A DNA stretch of 54,212 nt from Bradyrhizobium sp. AS23.2 (GTDB lineage: Bacteria > Pseudomonadota > Alphaproteobacteria > Rhizobiales > Xanthobacteraceae), in the NCBI RefSeq assembly GCF_001908185.1, contig NZ_LGHM01000044.1, positions 1 to 54,212 of the forward strand. The letters are read 5' to 3'. Positions 1 to 9,324 of the stretch are shown in pieces. The notes under the pieces were generated by a model. It was not told the origin of the DNA, did no database searches, and saw only the letters and a program-made list of their open reading frames with translations. The stretch's first letter is position 1; every line of letters starts with the position of its first letter. The translations under genes were made by a program, and so were the position numbers.

Positions 1-350
1 AGCACCATCTGGTCGATGTGCTCGGCGAGTTCCATGGCGTCCACGGCAAGCTCGATGTCCATGTTGCCCTTGACCTTGCGGCGGCCGGAGGCGTCGATGA
101 ATTCCTTGGTCGCCTTGGTGACGACGGTGTAGCCGTTGTAGTCCAGCCAGTCGATCAGCGGACGGATCGAGGAGTATTCCTGATCCTCGATGATGGCGGT
201 GTAGTAGAACGCTCTCAACAGCGTCCCGCGGCTCTGAAACTCCTTCAGCAGGCGCTTGTAATCGATGTCGAAGCCGAGGGTTTTAGCCGTCGCGTAGAGA
301 TTAGCGCCATCGATGAAGAGCGCGATCTTGTTGGTGGGAGAAGGTGACAT
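1..350 (-). CDS. NYN (LabA/DUF88-like) domain protein, C-terminus cut by window edge
   Basis: The minus-strand frame is open from an ATG at 350 to the window edge, so only about 116 N-terminal residues are visible. The protein starts MSPSPTNKIALFIDGANLYA. The FIDGANLY segment is the first acidic motif of the PIN-like NYN nuclease fold, and a later NMDIELAVDAMELA segment carries the second conserved Asp region. NYN proteins of this type are putative metal-dependent ribonucleases; the substrate is unknown. It is transcribed away from rpoZ, which starts 328 bases away. Family assignment is strong; a cellular role cannot be read from the sequence. Confidence 0.85.
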   Translation of the reverse strand, partial: MSPSPTNKIALFIDGANLYATAKTLGFDIDYKRLLKEFQSRGTLLRAFYYTAIIEDQEYSSIRPLIDWLDYNGYTVVTKATKEFIDASGRRKVKGNMDIELAVDAMELAEHIDQMV

Positions 351-678
351 TCAGTTTGCTCGCGTAGTGTTCGTGATTGATCGTTTATTGTTGGCGCGGC
401 GGCAGCAAGCCGCGCAGTTCTAAGTGCTGCCTAAACCCGTCGAAACCGCAAATCCGGAGAAGTCGGGGCAATCAAGGTATAGTTATGGCGGTCTTGGATA
501 CACCCGGTGCTATCCCGTCCGACAGCCCGGAAAACCACTCGACCTGGCCCCAATGTGGGGATAGCAGAGCCGTTTGGCGAGGCCAAATTACAAATTGGCC
601 TTGCGAAACCGTCCCGCCCCCTATAACTAGCCCCGATCATCCACATATTTCGTCCCACCTACAACGGAGCGACAGTCC
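351..678. other. Intergenic region between the divergent NYN gene and rpoZ
   Basis: No convincing gene is present. The region must hold both divergent promoters. It contains two visible inverted repeats: a GC-rich one around 394-416 (GCGCGGC...GCCGCGC) and a near-perfect one around 575-602 (GGCCAAATT, ACA, AATTGGCC). The short reading frames crossing it have no recognisable domain. Confidence 0.5.
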
Positions 679-1071
679 ATGGCTCGCGTCACCGTAGAAG
701 ATTGTATCGACAAGGTCGACAACCGGTTTGACCTAGTCCTGTTGGCTGCCCACCGCGCCCGCATGATCTCGTCCGGTTCACAACTAACGGTTGACCGCGA
801 TAACGACAAGAACCCAGTTGTGTCGTTGCGCGAGATTGCCGACCAGACCATCTCGCCGGAGGACCTCCGCGAGGAGCTGGTGCACTCGCTCCAGAAGTTC
901 GTCGAGGTCGACGAGCCCGAGCCGGATACGGTGCCGCTGATCGGTTCCGCCGGCGCCAGCGTCGATGCGGACGATACCGAAGTTGCCGTTGAGCGCATGA
1001 CCGAAGAGGAGCTCCTGAAGGGCCTCGAAGGCCTCGCGCCGCCGGAAGAGCAGCCCGAGGAGGACGAGTAA
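679..1071 (+). CDS. rpoZ: DNA-directed RNA polymerase subunit omega
   Basis: The 130-residue protein starts [20 protein letters not shown], the hallmark N-terminus of alphaproteobacterial omega. Residues 1-60 are the omega fold that clamps the beta-prime C-terminus and helps assemble core polymerase. The remaining tail is rich in Glu and Asp, which is normal for rhizobial omega. A GGAG ribosome-binding site lies just upstream of the ATG. It precedes the (p)ppGpp synthetase gene, a conserved neighbour pair, but a strong terminator separates the two, so they are probably independent transcripts. Confidence 0.97.
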   Translation: MARVTVEDCIDKVDNRFDLVLLAAHRARMISSGSQLTVDRDNDKNPVVSLREIADQTISPEDLREELVHSLQKFVEVDEPEPDTVPLIGSAGASVDADDTEVAVERMTEEELLKGLEGLAPPEEQPEEDE

Positions 1072-1109
1072 TCGTCCTATCGCGATCGTCGAATTCTTGT
1101 GATCTTATC

Positions 1110-1144
1110 AAAGGCCCGAACCCGTGTTCGGGCCTTTGCTTTTG
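1110..1144 (+). terminator. Rho-independent terminator after rpoZ
   Basis: An 11-bp perfect stem (1110-1120, AAAGGCCCGAA, with 1127-1137) closes a six-base loop and is followed by a T-rich stretch. It sits 38 bases after the rpoZ stop and should end that transcript. Confidence 0.85.
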
Positions 1145-1278
1145 TTGGCGTTTTCGTGGTTACCATAGCGTTGCGGTTCGCGCCGCGCCCTGTCACTGAA
1201 TTGATCGGATACGCGCGCGATCGGAGCTAAGATGTATGCAACGGGCCGTCCCGTGGTCCGTTTGAAGGCAGGAATGGC

Positions 1279-3564
1279 ATGGTGTATCGGCGCCGGAGAT
1301 CAACGCAGATGCTGGCCGCAACCGAATCGGTTGCCGTGGCTCCGACTGCGCCGGTGGCCCGTCCGACGAAGCCGCGCGCGCGCATGATGCGTCAATATGA
1401 CCTCGTCGAGCGCGTCAGGTCCTACAATCCCAACACCAACGAAGATCTGCTGAACCGCGCCTACGTCTACGCCATGAAGGCGCACGGCTCGCAGACCCGC
1501 GCTTCGGGCGATCCCTATTTCTCGCACCCGCTCGAAGTCGCGGCGATTCTCACCGACCTGAAGCTCGACGACGCCACCATCGTGGCCGCATTGCTGCACG
1601 ACACGATCGAGGACACCGAGGCGACGCGGGCCGAGATCGACCAGATATTCGGACCGGAGATCGGCGTGCTGGTCGAGGGCCTGACCAAGCTGAAGCGGCT
1701 GGAGCTGGTGTCGCGGGAGGCCAAGCAGGCCGAGAACCTGCGCAAGCTGTTGCTGGCCATTGCCGACGATGTCCGCGTTCTCCTGGTCAAGCTCGCCGAC
1801 CGCCTGCACAACATGCGGACGCTGGAATTCGTGCCGACGGAATCGCGCAGGCGCATTGCCGAGGAGACCCTCGACATCTACGCGCCACTGGCGGGCCGCA
1901 TGGGCATGCAGCAAATGCGCGAGGAGCTGGAGGACCTGTCCTTCCGCACGCTCGATCCCGAAGCCTATTCGGTGGTGATGCAGCGGCTCGATGCACTCGC
2001 CGAGCGCAACCGCAATTTGATCGGCGAGATCGAGGATCAGCTCTCCAACAATCTGCGCCACCGGGGCCTGGGCGCACGGGTCTATGGCCGCCGCAAGAAG
2101 CCGTTCTCGATCTGGACCAAGATGGAGCGCAAGTCGATCGGCTTCGAGCAGTTATCCGACATCTTCGGCTTCCGCGTCGTCGTCAACGACATCGAGTCCT
2201 GTTATCGCGCGCTTGGTATCGTCCACACCACCTGGCCGGTCGTGCCGGGGCGCTTCAAGGACTACATCTCGACGCCGAAGCAGAACGACTATCGTTCGAT
2301 CCACACCACCGTGATCGGCCCGGGCAACCAGCGCGTCGAGCTCCAGATCCGCACCGAGGCGATGGACCAGATCGCCGAGCGCGGCATTGCCGCGCACGTC
2401 TTCTACAAGGAAGGCGTGGGCTCGCCGACCGAGTTCCTCAAGCGCGAGTCCAACGCGTTCGCCTGGCTGCGCCACACCATCGGCATCCTGTCGGAGAGCG
2501 CCAACCCCGAGGAGTTCCTCGAGCATACCAAGCTCGAGCTGTTCCACGACCAGGTGTTCTGCTTCACCCCGAAAGGCAAGCTGATCGCGCTGCCGCGCCA
2601 TGCCAACGTGATCGACTTTGCCTATGCCGTGCATACCGACGTCGGCAACAGCGCGGTGGGCTGCAAGATCAACGGCAAGTTCGCGCCGCTGTCGTCGGAA
2701 CTCCAGAACGGCGATGAGGTCGAGGTGCTGACCTCGGAAGCGCAATCGGCGCCGCCGTCAGCCTGGGAAACGCTCGCGGTCACCGGCAAGGCGCGCGCCG
2801 CGATCCGCCGTGCCACCCGCACCGCCGTGCGCGATCAGTATGTCGGCCTCGGCCGGCGCATCGTGGAGCGCCTGTTCGAGCGCGCCAAGATCGAATACGC
2901 CGACGACAAGCTCAAGGGTGCACTGCCGCGGCTTGCCCGCACCTCGATCGAGGATGTCATGGCGGCGGTCGGTCGCGGCGAGATCAAGGCCTCCCACGTC
3001 GCGCGTGCGATGTACCCCGACTACAAGGAGGAGCGCGTCGCGCGCTACGGCATCAAGAAGGGGCTCGCGGCCAAGCTCAAGGAGAAATCGTCGGAGCCGC
3101 CACGCAGCCCGGTCGCAATCCCGATCCGCGGGATCAACTCCGACCTTCCGGTGAAGTTCGCGCCGAACGGCGGCGCCGTGCCCGGCGACCGCATCGTCGG
3201 CATCGTCACGCCGGGCGAGGGGATCACGATCTATCCGATCCAGTCGCCGGACCTGAAGGATTTCGAGGAGGAGCCGGAGCGCTGGCTCGACGTCCGCTGG
3301 GACATTGAGGACTCCGCGCCGCAGCGCTTCCCGGCCCGCATCAAGGTCGAGAACGTCAACGAGCCCGGCGCGCTCGCACAGATCGCGACCGTGATCGCCG
3401 AGCATGACGGCAATATCGACAATATCAGCATGCAGCGCCGCTCACCGGACTTCACGGAAACGACGATCGATCTCGAAGTCTACGACCTGAAGCATTTGAG
3501 CGCGATCCTGGCCCAGTTGCGCGCGAAAGCGGTCGTTGCCCGCGTCGAACGTGTTAATGGATGA
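1279..3564 (+). CDS. rel: Bifunctional (p)ppGpp synthetase/hydrolase (Rel/SpoT family)
   Basis: This 761-residue protein has the full long-RSH layout. The HD hydrolase domain lies at about 40-200, with His83 and the His107-Asp108 pair. The synthetase domain at about 250-390 contains VYGRRKKPFSIWTKM. A TGS domain follows at about 430-490, and a C-terminal ACT domain covers the last 80 residues. Both catalytic halves look intact, as expected for the single Rel of an alphaproteobacterium, which makes and degrades the stringent-response alarmone. Start codons at 1309 or 1384 are possible; the first about 30 residues are low complexity. A purine-rich AGGAA lies ahead of 1279. Confidence 0.95.
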   Translation: MVYRRRRSTQMLAATESVAVAPTAPVARPTKPRARMMRQYDLVERVRSYNPNTNEDLLNRAYVYAMKAHGSQTRASGDPYFSHPLEVAAILTDLKLDDATIVAALLHDTIEDTEATRAEIDQIFGPEIGVLVEGLTKLKRLELVSREAKQAENLRKLLLAIADDVRVLLVKLADRLHNMRTLEFVPTESRRRIAEETLDIYAPLAGRMGMQQMREELEDLSFRTLDPEAYSVVMQRLDALAERNRNLIGEIEDQLSNNLRHRGLGARVYGRRKKPFSIWTKMERKSIGFEQLSDIFGFRVVVNDIESCYRALGIVHTTWPVVPGRFKDYISTPKQNDYRSIHTTVIGPGNQRVELQIRTEAMDQIAERGIAAHVFYKEGVGSPTEFLKRESNAFAWLRHTIGILSESANPEEFLEHTKLELFHDQVFCFTPKGKLIALPRHANVIDFAYAVHTDVGNSAVGCKINGKFAPLSSELQNGDEVEVLTSEAQSAPPSAWETLAVTGKARAAIRRATRTAVRDQYVGLGRRIVERLFERAKIEYADDKLKGALPRLARTSIEDVMAAVGRGEIKASHVARAMYPDYKEERVARYGIKKGLAAKLKEKSSEPPRSPVAIPIRGINSDLPVKFAPNGGAVPGDRIVGIVTPGEGITIYPIQSPDLKDFEEEPERWLDVRWDIEDSAPQRFPARIKVENVNEPGALAQIATVIAEHDGNIDNISMQRRSPDFTETTIDLEVYDLKHLSAILAQLRAKAVVARVERVNG

Positions 3565-3569
3565 AGCGC

Positions 3570-3644
3570 GTCGTTGCCGGGCTTGACCCGGCAACCCATC
3601 TCTTCAAAGAAGATGGATGCGCGGGTCGAGCCCGCGCATGACGA
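3570..3644. repeat. Palindromic intergenic repeat (Bradyrhizobium-type)
   Basis: Two GC-rich hairpins in tandem, TTGCCGGG/CCCGGCAA and GCGCGGG/CCCGCGC, are framed by CGTC and GACG ends. The same design recurs near 11607-11700, 35602 and 36790. It lies between rel and pdxJ and may stabilise or end the rel transcript. Confidence 0.75.
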
Positions 3645-3674
3645 GTTGAGAAATGTCACTTCGTGAGTTTTGCA

Positions 3675-4427
3675 ATGCCTGCTCTTCCGCTTCGCCTCGG
3701 CGTCAATGTCGACCATGTCGCGACCCTGCGTAACGCGCGCGGCGGCCGCAATCCCGATCCGGTGCGCGCGGCGCTGCTTGCGATCGAGGCCGGCGCCGAC
3801 GGCATCACCGCGCATTTGCGCGAGGATCGCCGGCACATCCGCGACGAGGACATGGCGCGGCTGAAGGCCGAGATCTCCAAGCCGCTCAATTTCGAGATGG
3901 CGGCGACCGACGACATGATGCGCATCTCGCTCGCCACGAAGCCGCATGCGGTGTGCCTGGTGCCGGAGCGCCGGCAGGAGGTGACGACCGAAGGCGGGCT
4001 CGACGTGGTCGGCCAGCACAACGCGCTCGCGCCCTATATCGCGCGGCTGAACGATGCCGGAATCCGCGTCTCGCTGTTCATCGCCGCCGATCCCGCGCAG
4101 ATCGAGATGGCGGCACGGCTGCGCGCGCCGGTGATCGAGATCCACACCGGTGCCTGGTGCGATGCCGTCGTCGACGGCCACGCCGAGAAGGCCGAAGCCG
4201 AATGGCAGCGGATCGTGGCGGGGGCGAAGCTGGCGAAGGCCGCGGGGCTGGAGGTCCATGCCGGACACGGGCTCGACTATGCGACGGCAGAGACGATCGC
4301 GGCCCTGCCGGAGATCATGGAGCTCAACATCGGCTACTACATGATCGGCGAAGCCCTGTTCGTCGGGCTCGCCGAGACGGTGCGCAGCATGCGCGCGGCG
4401 ATGGATCGCGGCCGGAGCCAGGCATGA
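3675..4427 (+). CDS. pdxJ: Pyridoxine 5'-phosphate synthase
   Basis: The 250-residue TIM-barrel protein carries [18 protein letters not shown] at the N-terminus and [13 protein letters not shown] near residue 200, both family signatures. PdxJ condenses 3-amino-2-oxopropyl phosphate with 1-deoxyxylulose 5-phosphate to make pyridoxine 5'-phosphate, the last ring-forming step of DXP-dependent vitamin B6 synthesis. The ATG at 3675 gives the usual family start; a GTG at 3663 would add four residues. The stop overlaps the acpS start as ATGA, implying translational coupling. Confidence 0.96.
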   Translation: MPALPLRLGVNVDHVATLRNARGGRNPDPVRAALLAIEAGADGITAHLREDRRHIRDEDMARLKAEISKPLNFEMAATDDMMRISLATKPHAVCLVPERRQEVTTEGGLDVVGQHNALAPYIARLNDAGIRVSLFIAADPAQIEMAARLRAPVIEIHTGAWCDAVVDGHAEKAEAEWQRIVAGAKLAKAAGLEVHAGHGLDYATAETIAALPEIMELNIGYYMIGEALFVGLAETVRSMRAAMDRGRSQA

Positions 4428-4843
4428 TCATCGGCATCGGCTCCGACCTGATCGACATCACCCGTGTCGGCAAGGTGATCGAGCGCCACGGCGAGCGTTT
4501 CCTCGACCGCATCTTCACCGCGGCCGAGCGGGCCAGGGCCGAGCGGCGCGCCAAGAACGAGAAGATGGTGGTGGCGACCTATGCCAAGCGCTTTGCCGCC
4601 AAGGAAGCCTGCTCCAAGGCGCTCGGCACCGGCATCCGGCGAGGTGTCTGGTGGCGCGACATGGGGGTGGTCAACCTGCCCGGCGGGCGGCCGACCATGC
4701 AACTGACCGGCGGCGCCCTGGCCCGGCTCCAGGCCCTGACGCCGGAGGGGTTCGAGGCGCGGATCGACCTGTCGATCACCGATGACTGGCCGCTGGCACA
4801 GGCCTTCGTCATCATTTCCGCCGTCCCGCAGGCCAAGCCCTGA
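4424..4843 (+). CDS. acpS: Holo-[acyl-carrier-protein] synthase
   Basis: The 139-residue protein begins [20 protein letters not shown], with the Asp of the GSDLIDI motif, and contains [19 protein letters not shown] around residues 60-80; both bind Mg2+ and CoA. AcpS transfers phosphopantetheine from CoA to acyl carrier protein, making ACP competent for lipid synthesis. The ATG overlaps the pdxJ stop. The pdxJ-acpS-lepB-rnc-era order is conserved in many Proteobacteria. Confidence 0.96.
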   Translation: MIIGIGSDLIDITRVGKVIERHGERFLDRIFTAAERARAERRAKNEKMVVATYAKRFAAKEACSKALGTGIRRGVWWRDMGVVNLPGGRPTMQLTGGALARLQALTPEGFEARIDLSITDDWPLAQAFVIISAVPQAKP

Positions 4844-5091
4844 CCGCTGGGCGGCTATCTTATAATTCGTATTAAAAATCAATATCTTATGTAGTTTTGA
4901 TGCGATCCTTGATTGCGTGGCCTGCGACAACCGTCTAAAAGTCCGCGGACGCAAATCAGGCTGGGCGAATTCGGCTTTACGCCAGAATTGGCCCTCACTA
5001 TCAGAATCAGGACAATCTCCTTGGGCTGCGAACCGATGGCTGTTCGCAGGAGGAGGGCGTTCTGTGATCGCCGGCCGGAATTGAGAGAGCA

Positions 5092-5856
5092 ATGAGCGTG
5101 ACTTCGGGAACGAAAACTGAGAGCGGCGTCGGCGAAACGATCCGGGTCGTGATCCACGCTCTCCTGATCGCGCTGGTGATCCGCACCTTCCTGTTCCAGC
5201 CCTTCAACATCCCGTCCGGCTCGATGAAGGCGACGCTGCTGGTCGGCGACTATCTCTTCGTCTCGAAATATTCCTACGGCTACAGCCACTACTCGATCCC
5301 GTCCTCGCCGCCGCTGTTCTCGGGCCGGATCTGGGGCTCGGATCCGAACCGCGGCGACATCGTCGTGTTCCGCCTGCCGAAGGATGACTCCACCGACTAC
5401 ATCAAGCGCGTGATCGGGCTTCCCGGCGACCGCATCCAGATGAAGGATGGGCTGCTCTACATCAACGACACCCCGGTCGAGCGGCAGCGCATGAGCGAGT
5501 ATGTCGGCGAGGACCCCTGCGGTTCCGAAGGCGGCGGCATCTCCCGGGTGAAGCGCTGGAAGGAGACGCTGCCGAACGGCGTGTCCTATGAGACGCTGGA
5601 TTGCGCCGACAACGGCTACATGGACAACACCAACGTCTACACCGTGCCGTCTGGCCATTTCTTCATGATGGGCGACAACCGCGACAACTCCACCGACAGC
5701 CGTTTCCTTGGCCAGGTCGGCTACGTGCCGAAGGAGAACCTGATCGGCCGTGCGCAAATGATTTTCTTCTCCATCGCCGAAGGCGAGCATGCCTGGATGT
5801 TCTGGCGCTGGCCGTGGGCGGTACGCTGGAATCGCTTCTTCAAAATCGTCCGATGA
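5092..5856 (+). CDS. lepB: Signal peptidase I
   Basis: The 254-residue protein has one N-terminal membrane segment (about 16-35), then the catalytic Ser44 in IPSGSMKATLL and the general-base Lys105 in DYIKRVIGLPGDR. MGDNRDNSTDSR near residue 195 is the third conserved box. It removes signal peptides from Sec and Tat substrates at the periplasmic face of the inner membrane. The 248-base gap to acpS holds an inverted repeat (GCGAAC/GTTCGC) and probably its own promoter. The stop overlaps rnc. Confidence 0.97.
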   Translation: MSVTSGTKTESGVGETIRVVIHALLIALVIRTFLFQPFNIPSGSMKATLLVGDYLFVSKYSYGYSHYSIPSSPPLFSGRIWGSDPNRGDIVVFRLPKDDSTDYIKRVIGLPGDRIQMKDGLLYINDTPVERQRMSEYVGEDPCGSEGGGISRVKRWKETLPNGVSYETLDCADNGYMDNTNVYTVPSGHFFMMGDNRDNSTDSRFLGQVGYVPKENLIGRAQMIFFSIAEGEHAWMFWRWPWAVRWNRFFKIVR

Positions 5857-6674
5857 AAGACGAAGCCAAGGACATCACGACCCAACCGATCGAGGCGCAA
5901 GCGGCCCCTGACGGCCAAGGTGCTTCCAAGACGCCTGCGAAGAAGAAGCGGGCGCGGGGCAGCAAGGCCAAGGCGGCGGATGCGAATGCTGCACTCGAGG
6001 CGCGTATCGGGCACGGCTTTGCCGATCCGAACCTGCTGATGCAGGCGATCACGCATGTCTCGGCGCTGAAGTCCGGGCGCAAGCGCGGTGACAGCTATCA
6101 GCGGCTGGAATTCCTCGGCGACCACGTGCTCGGACTCGTCGTCTCCGACATGCTCTATCACGCCTTCCCGAATGCCGATGAGGGCGAGCTGTCCAAGCGG
6201 CTTGCCGAACTCGTGCGCAAGGAAAGCTGCGCCGACGTCGCCAAGTCGCTCGGTCTGCTCGACGACGTCAAGCTCGGTTCGGTCGGCCCCAGCGCGGACG
6301 CCCGCCTGCGCAAGAGCGTGCTCGGCGACATCTGCGAGGCCGTGATCGGCGCCATCTTCCTCGACGGCGGCCATGCGGCCGCGGCCGAATTCGTCAAGCG
6401 CAACTGGACCGAGCGCATGCACAAGCCGCGACGTCCCTTGCGCGATCCCAAGACCGTGCTCCAGGAATGGGCGCAGGGGAAGGGGCTGCCGACGCCGGTC
6501 TATCGCGAGGTCGAGCGCACCGGCCCGCACCACGATCCGCAATTCCGCGTCGCGGTGGACCTGCCGGGACTGGCGCCGGCGGAAGGCGTCGGCGGCAGCA
6601 AGCGCGCGGCGGAGAAGGTGGCGGCTTCTGTGATGATTGAACGCGAAGGTGTTGGCGGCAGCAATGATGACTGA
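5853..6674 (+). CDS. rnc: Ribonuclease III
   Basis: The 273-residue protein has the RNase III domain from about residue 50, with RLEFLGDHVL at 84-93 (the family usually has Ser where His91 is) and the second metal site in LGDICEAVIGAIFLDGG. A double-stranded RNA-binding domain occupies the last 70 residues. It processes rRNA precursors and structured mRNAs. The first 48 residues are an Ala/Lys-rich extension (AKKKRARGSKAKAADAN) absent from enterobacterial RNase III. ATGA overlap with lepB suggests coupled translation. Confidence 0.97.
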   Translation: MKDEAKDITTQPIEAQAAPDGQGASKTPAKKKRARGSKAKAADANAALEARIGHGFADPNLLMQAITHVSALKSGRKRGDSYQRLEFLGDHVLGLVVSDMLYHAFPNADEGELSKRLAELVRKESCADVAKSLGLLDDVKLGSVGPSADARLRKSVLGDICEAVIGAIFLDGGHAAAAEFVKRNWTERMHKPRRPLRDPKTVLQEWAQGKGLPTPVYREVERTGPHHDPQFRVAVDLPGLAPAEGVGGSKRAAEKVAASVMIEREGVGGSNDD

Positions 6675-7590
6675 AGCAAGCGGAGAGGCGCCTGCCGCGA
6701 CGCGCTGCGGCTTCGTTGCGCTGATCGGCGCGCCGAATGTCGGCAAGTCCACGCTGGTCAATGCGCTGGTCGGGGCCAAGGTCACGATCGTCTCGCGCAA
6801 GGTGCAGACCACGCGCGCGCTGATCCGCGGCATCGTCATCGAGAACAATGCGCAGATCATCCTGGTCGATACGCCCGGCATCTTCCTGCCCAAGCGCCGG
6901 CTCGACCGCGCCATGGTCTCGACCGCCTGGAGCGGGGCGCATGACGCCGACCTTGTCTGCGTGCTGTTAGATGCCAAGACCGGGATTGATGAAGAGGCGG
7001 AGGCGATCCTCGCCAAGGCTGCCAGCGTCAATCACGAGAAGATCCTGGTGATCAACAAGGTCGACCTGGTCCAGCGCGAGAAGCTGCTGGCGCTGGCGCA
7101 GGCTGCCAATGAGCGCATGCCGTTCGCGAGGACCTTCATGATCTCGGCGATCTCGGGCGACGGCGTCGACGACATTCGCAGCACGCTTGCCGAGATGGTG
7201 CCGCCGGGCCCGTTCCTCTATCCCGAGGACCAGATGTCGGACGCGCCGATGCGGCAGCTGGCTGCCGAAATCACGCGCGAGAAGATCTATCAGAAGCTGC
7301 ACCAGGAACTGCCCTACCAGTCCACGGTCGAGACCGACAAATGGGAGGAGCGCAAGGACAAGTCGGTGCGCATCGAGCAGACGATCTTCGTCGAGCGCGA
7401 GAGCCAGCGCAAGATCGTGCTCGGCAAGGGCGGCGCCACCATCAAGTCGATCGGCGCGGACTCGCGCAAGGAGCTGATGCAGATCCTGGATGTGCCGGTG
7501 CATCTGTTCCTGTTCGTCAAGGTGCGCGAGAACTGGGGTGACGACCCCGATCGCTATCGCGAGATGGGCCTGGACTTCCCCAAAGAATAA
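6667..7590 (+). CDS. era: GTPase Era
   Basis: The 307-residue protein has a P-loop GAPNVGKST at residues 21-29, a DTPG G3 motif, NKVD G4 motif and a C-terminal KH domain with VLGKGGATIKSIG. Era binds the 3' end of 16S rRNA and assists 30S maturation. I chose the ATG at 6667, which overlaps the rnc stop; an ATG at 6637 is also in frame but lies deep inside rnc. RNase III followed by Era is the classic operon order. Confidence 0.96.
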   Translation: MTEASGEAPAATRCGFVALIGAPNVGKSTLVNALVGAKVTIVSRKVQTTRALIRGIVIENNAQIILVDTPGIFLPKRRLDRAMVSTAWSGAHDADLVCVLLDAKTGIDEEAEAILAKAASVNHEKILVINKVDLVQREKLLALAQAANERMPFARTFMISAISGDGVDDIRSTLAEMVPPGPFLYPEDQMSDAPMRQLAAEITREKIYQKLHQELPYQSTVETDKWEERKDKSVRIEQTIFVERESQRKIVLGKGGATIKSIGADSRKELMQILDVPVHLFLFVKVRENWGDDPDRYREMGLDFPKE

Positions 7591-7611
7591 CCAAGAAAAG
7601 ATCGGTATCCG

Positions 7612-7992
7612 ATGAGCGTGCCCAGCAACGTCCGGCGCTTCGAAGCGCTGCTTTATGCATCGCTGATGCTGGATGCCCTGTCGGTCGCGGTCCAGGACCG
7701 CACGCCCAACGCCGAGATGACCGAGCAGATGATCATGACGGCGACGCTGCTCGCCGGCGCGATGATCGTGCTGCTGGTCTATTTCGTCTGGCTCGCCGCG
7801 CGTTGGCGCAAGAACTGGCCGCGCTGGGTGCTGGCGGCAGCACTCGTGCTGTCGGTGATCTCGCTCGGTCAGATCATCGGCGAGAAGGGCATGGAACTCG
7901 ACAGCGCCATCGAGATCGTCTCCTGCGTGCTGACGGCGATGGGGCTGTATTTCTCCTTCACCGGGGACGCGCAGGGCTGGTTCGACGCGTGA
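7612..7992 (+). CDS. Small integral membrane protein, uncharacterised
   Basis: This 126-residue protein starts MSVPSNVRRFEALLYASLML and has three or four hydrophobic segments (about 10-25, 40-62, 70-88 and 100-118) with a basic loop RWRKNWPRW between two of them. I recognise no enzymatic motif. It begins 21 bases after era and may be in the same transcript. Its coding character and its position between era and recO support a real gene; the function is unknown. Confidence 0.7.
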   Translation: MSVPSNVRRFEALLYASLMLDALSVAVQDRTPNAEMTEQMIMTATLLAGAMIVLLVYFVWLAARWRKNWPRWVLAAALVLSVISLGQIIGEKGMELDSAIEIVSCVLTAMGLYFSFTGDAQGWFDA

Positions 7993-8072
7993 ATTTTCGC
8001 GCGGTGCCGCAGCGTGGCCTAAGGCGCGTTCTTGCGCGCCGCGCCCACCGCAATCGCCCAGAGGATCAAATT

Positions 8073-8102
8073 GGTGGGCACGCTTCGCTTTGCCCACCCT
8101 AC
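8073..8102. repeat. Short palindromic repeat GGTGGGCA...TGCCCACC
   Basis: GGTGGGCA and TGCCCACC flank a ten-base spacer, followed by CTACG. Almost the same sequence occurs at 28328-28357, and its mirror at 28260-28300, so this is a dispersed element of the genome. Confidence 0.7.
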
Positions 8103-8131
8103 GATCACCTGAAATGCGCTAGACTTCCCCC

Positions 8132-8884
8132 ATGGAATGGACCGACGAAGGCATCGTGCTGGGCGTGCGACGGCATGGCGAGAGCAGCGCCATCGTCGAG
8201 CTGTTGACGCGCGCGCACGGCCGGCATCTCGGTCTCGTGCGCGGCGGCGCCGGCTCGCGGATGCGGCCGCTGCTGCAGCCCGGCAACAGCGTCAGCGCGG
8301 TGTGGCGGGCAAGGCTCGATGAGCATCTCGGCACCTATGCGATCGAAGGGCTGAAGCTGCGTGCCGCGACGCTGCTGGGCTCGTCCCATGGCGTTTACGG
8401 CGTCACTCATCTCGCCGCGATTGCGCGGCTCCTTCCCGAACGCGATCCGCATGAGGAGATATTTGGGCTGCTCGAGCATTCGCTCGATGATTTCGACGAC
8501 ATCGGCGGCGCCGCCGTGCACCTGATCCATTTCGAGCTGGCGATGCTCGCCGAGCTCGGCTTCGGGCTGGCGCTGGAGAATTGCGCGGTGACCGGGGAGA
8601 CCACGGACCTGATCTACGTGTCGCCGAAATCCGGCGGCGCGGTGTCGCGCACCGCCGGCGAGCCGTGGCGCGACCGGCTGTTGCGGCTGCCGCCGTTCCT
8701 GCGTCATGGCGAGGCCGCGAGCGACCTCACCGAACAGGATCTCCAGGACGGTTTTCGGCTGACCGGCCTGTTCCTCCTGCGCCACGTGCTGGAGCCGCGC
8801 GGGCAGGGCCATTCCGATGCGCGCGCCGGCTTCATCAACGCCCTGATGCGGCAGCAAGCCAAGGCGGCGCTCCCGGCGCCATGA
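8132..8884 (+). CDS. recO: DNA repair protein RecO
   Basis: The 250-residue protein begins [20 protein letters not shown], the typical OB-fold N-terminus of RecO, followed by [14 protein letters not shown] and a helical C-terminal domain. RecO works with RecR to load RecA on SSB-coated DNA in gap repair. The zinc-binding Cys cluster of some RecO proteins is not evident (only Cys in the middle at ENCAVTGE), which is common in this lineage. It lies downstream of era as in other rhizobia. Confidence 0.95.
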   Translation: MEWTDEGIVLGVRRHGESSAIVELLTRAHGRHLGLVRGGAGSRMRPLLQPGNSVSAVWRARLDEHLGTYAIEGLKLRAATLLGSSHGVYGVTHLAAIARLLPERDPHEEIFGLLEHSLDDFDDIGGAAVHLIHFELAMLAELGFGLALENCAVTGETTDLIYVSPKSGGAVSRTAGEPWRDRLLRLPPFLRHGEAASDLTEQDLQDGFRLTGLFLLRHVLEPRGQGHSDARAGFINALMRQQAKAALPAP

Positions 8885-8975
8885 GCTGACTGCACCTCTG
8901 CCCAGCTTGTTCCCCCGGAACGAACTCCGGCCGCCTGAGTTTGCCGGGCAGGGTTCCACAACGGGGAAAGCCTAG

Positions 8976-9263
8976 ATGCTGATCAAGGGATTTGCCGTGT
9001 CCGCGGCGCTACTGGCGCTTGTGCCTGATGCAATGGCCGGAGAGCCGCAACCTGGCGTTTTTCGCCGGGCGTCCTGCACCGTCGTCCGATACTATGTGGC
9101 GAAATATTCCGCTGCGGCCACAGAGACATGGGCGCGGTCCCACGGTGCGACGGAAGCCGAAATTGAGGCCGCCCGCCGCTGTGTGACCAATGCGCCGGCT
9201 CCCGCCCAAGCGCCTGGCCAAGCCAAAACCCAGACTGTGACAGCCGGCTGGGCAGGCCACTAG
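8976..9263 (+). CDS. Small secreted protein, uncharacterised
   Basis: A 95-residue protein with a clear signal peptide, MLIKGFAVSAALLALVPDAMA, and likely cleavage after AMA at residue 21. The mature part has two Cys (SCTVVRYY and RRCVTN) that could form a disulfide, a short helical region with SHGATEAEIEAAR, and a Pro/Ala-rich tail. It lies between recO and parC on the same strand. No family recognised. Confidence 0.65.
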   Translation: MLIKGFAVSAALLALVPDAMAGEPQPGVFRRASCTVVRYYVAKYSAAATETWARSHGATEAEIEAARRCVTNAPAPAQAPGQAKTQTVTAGWAGH

Positions 9264-9324
9264 GCCATCCCAGGGGAACCAATCGATCCTTGCCCGATTC
9301 GCTTCCACAGTTTAACCGGGCGGC

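Noticed and set aside
377..697. Open frames in the gap before rpoZ on both strands
   Set aside because: Low-complexity, no ribosome sites, and the region must hold divergent promoters.
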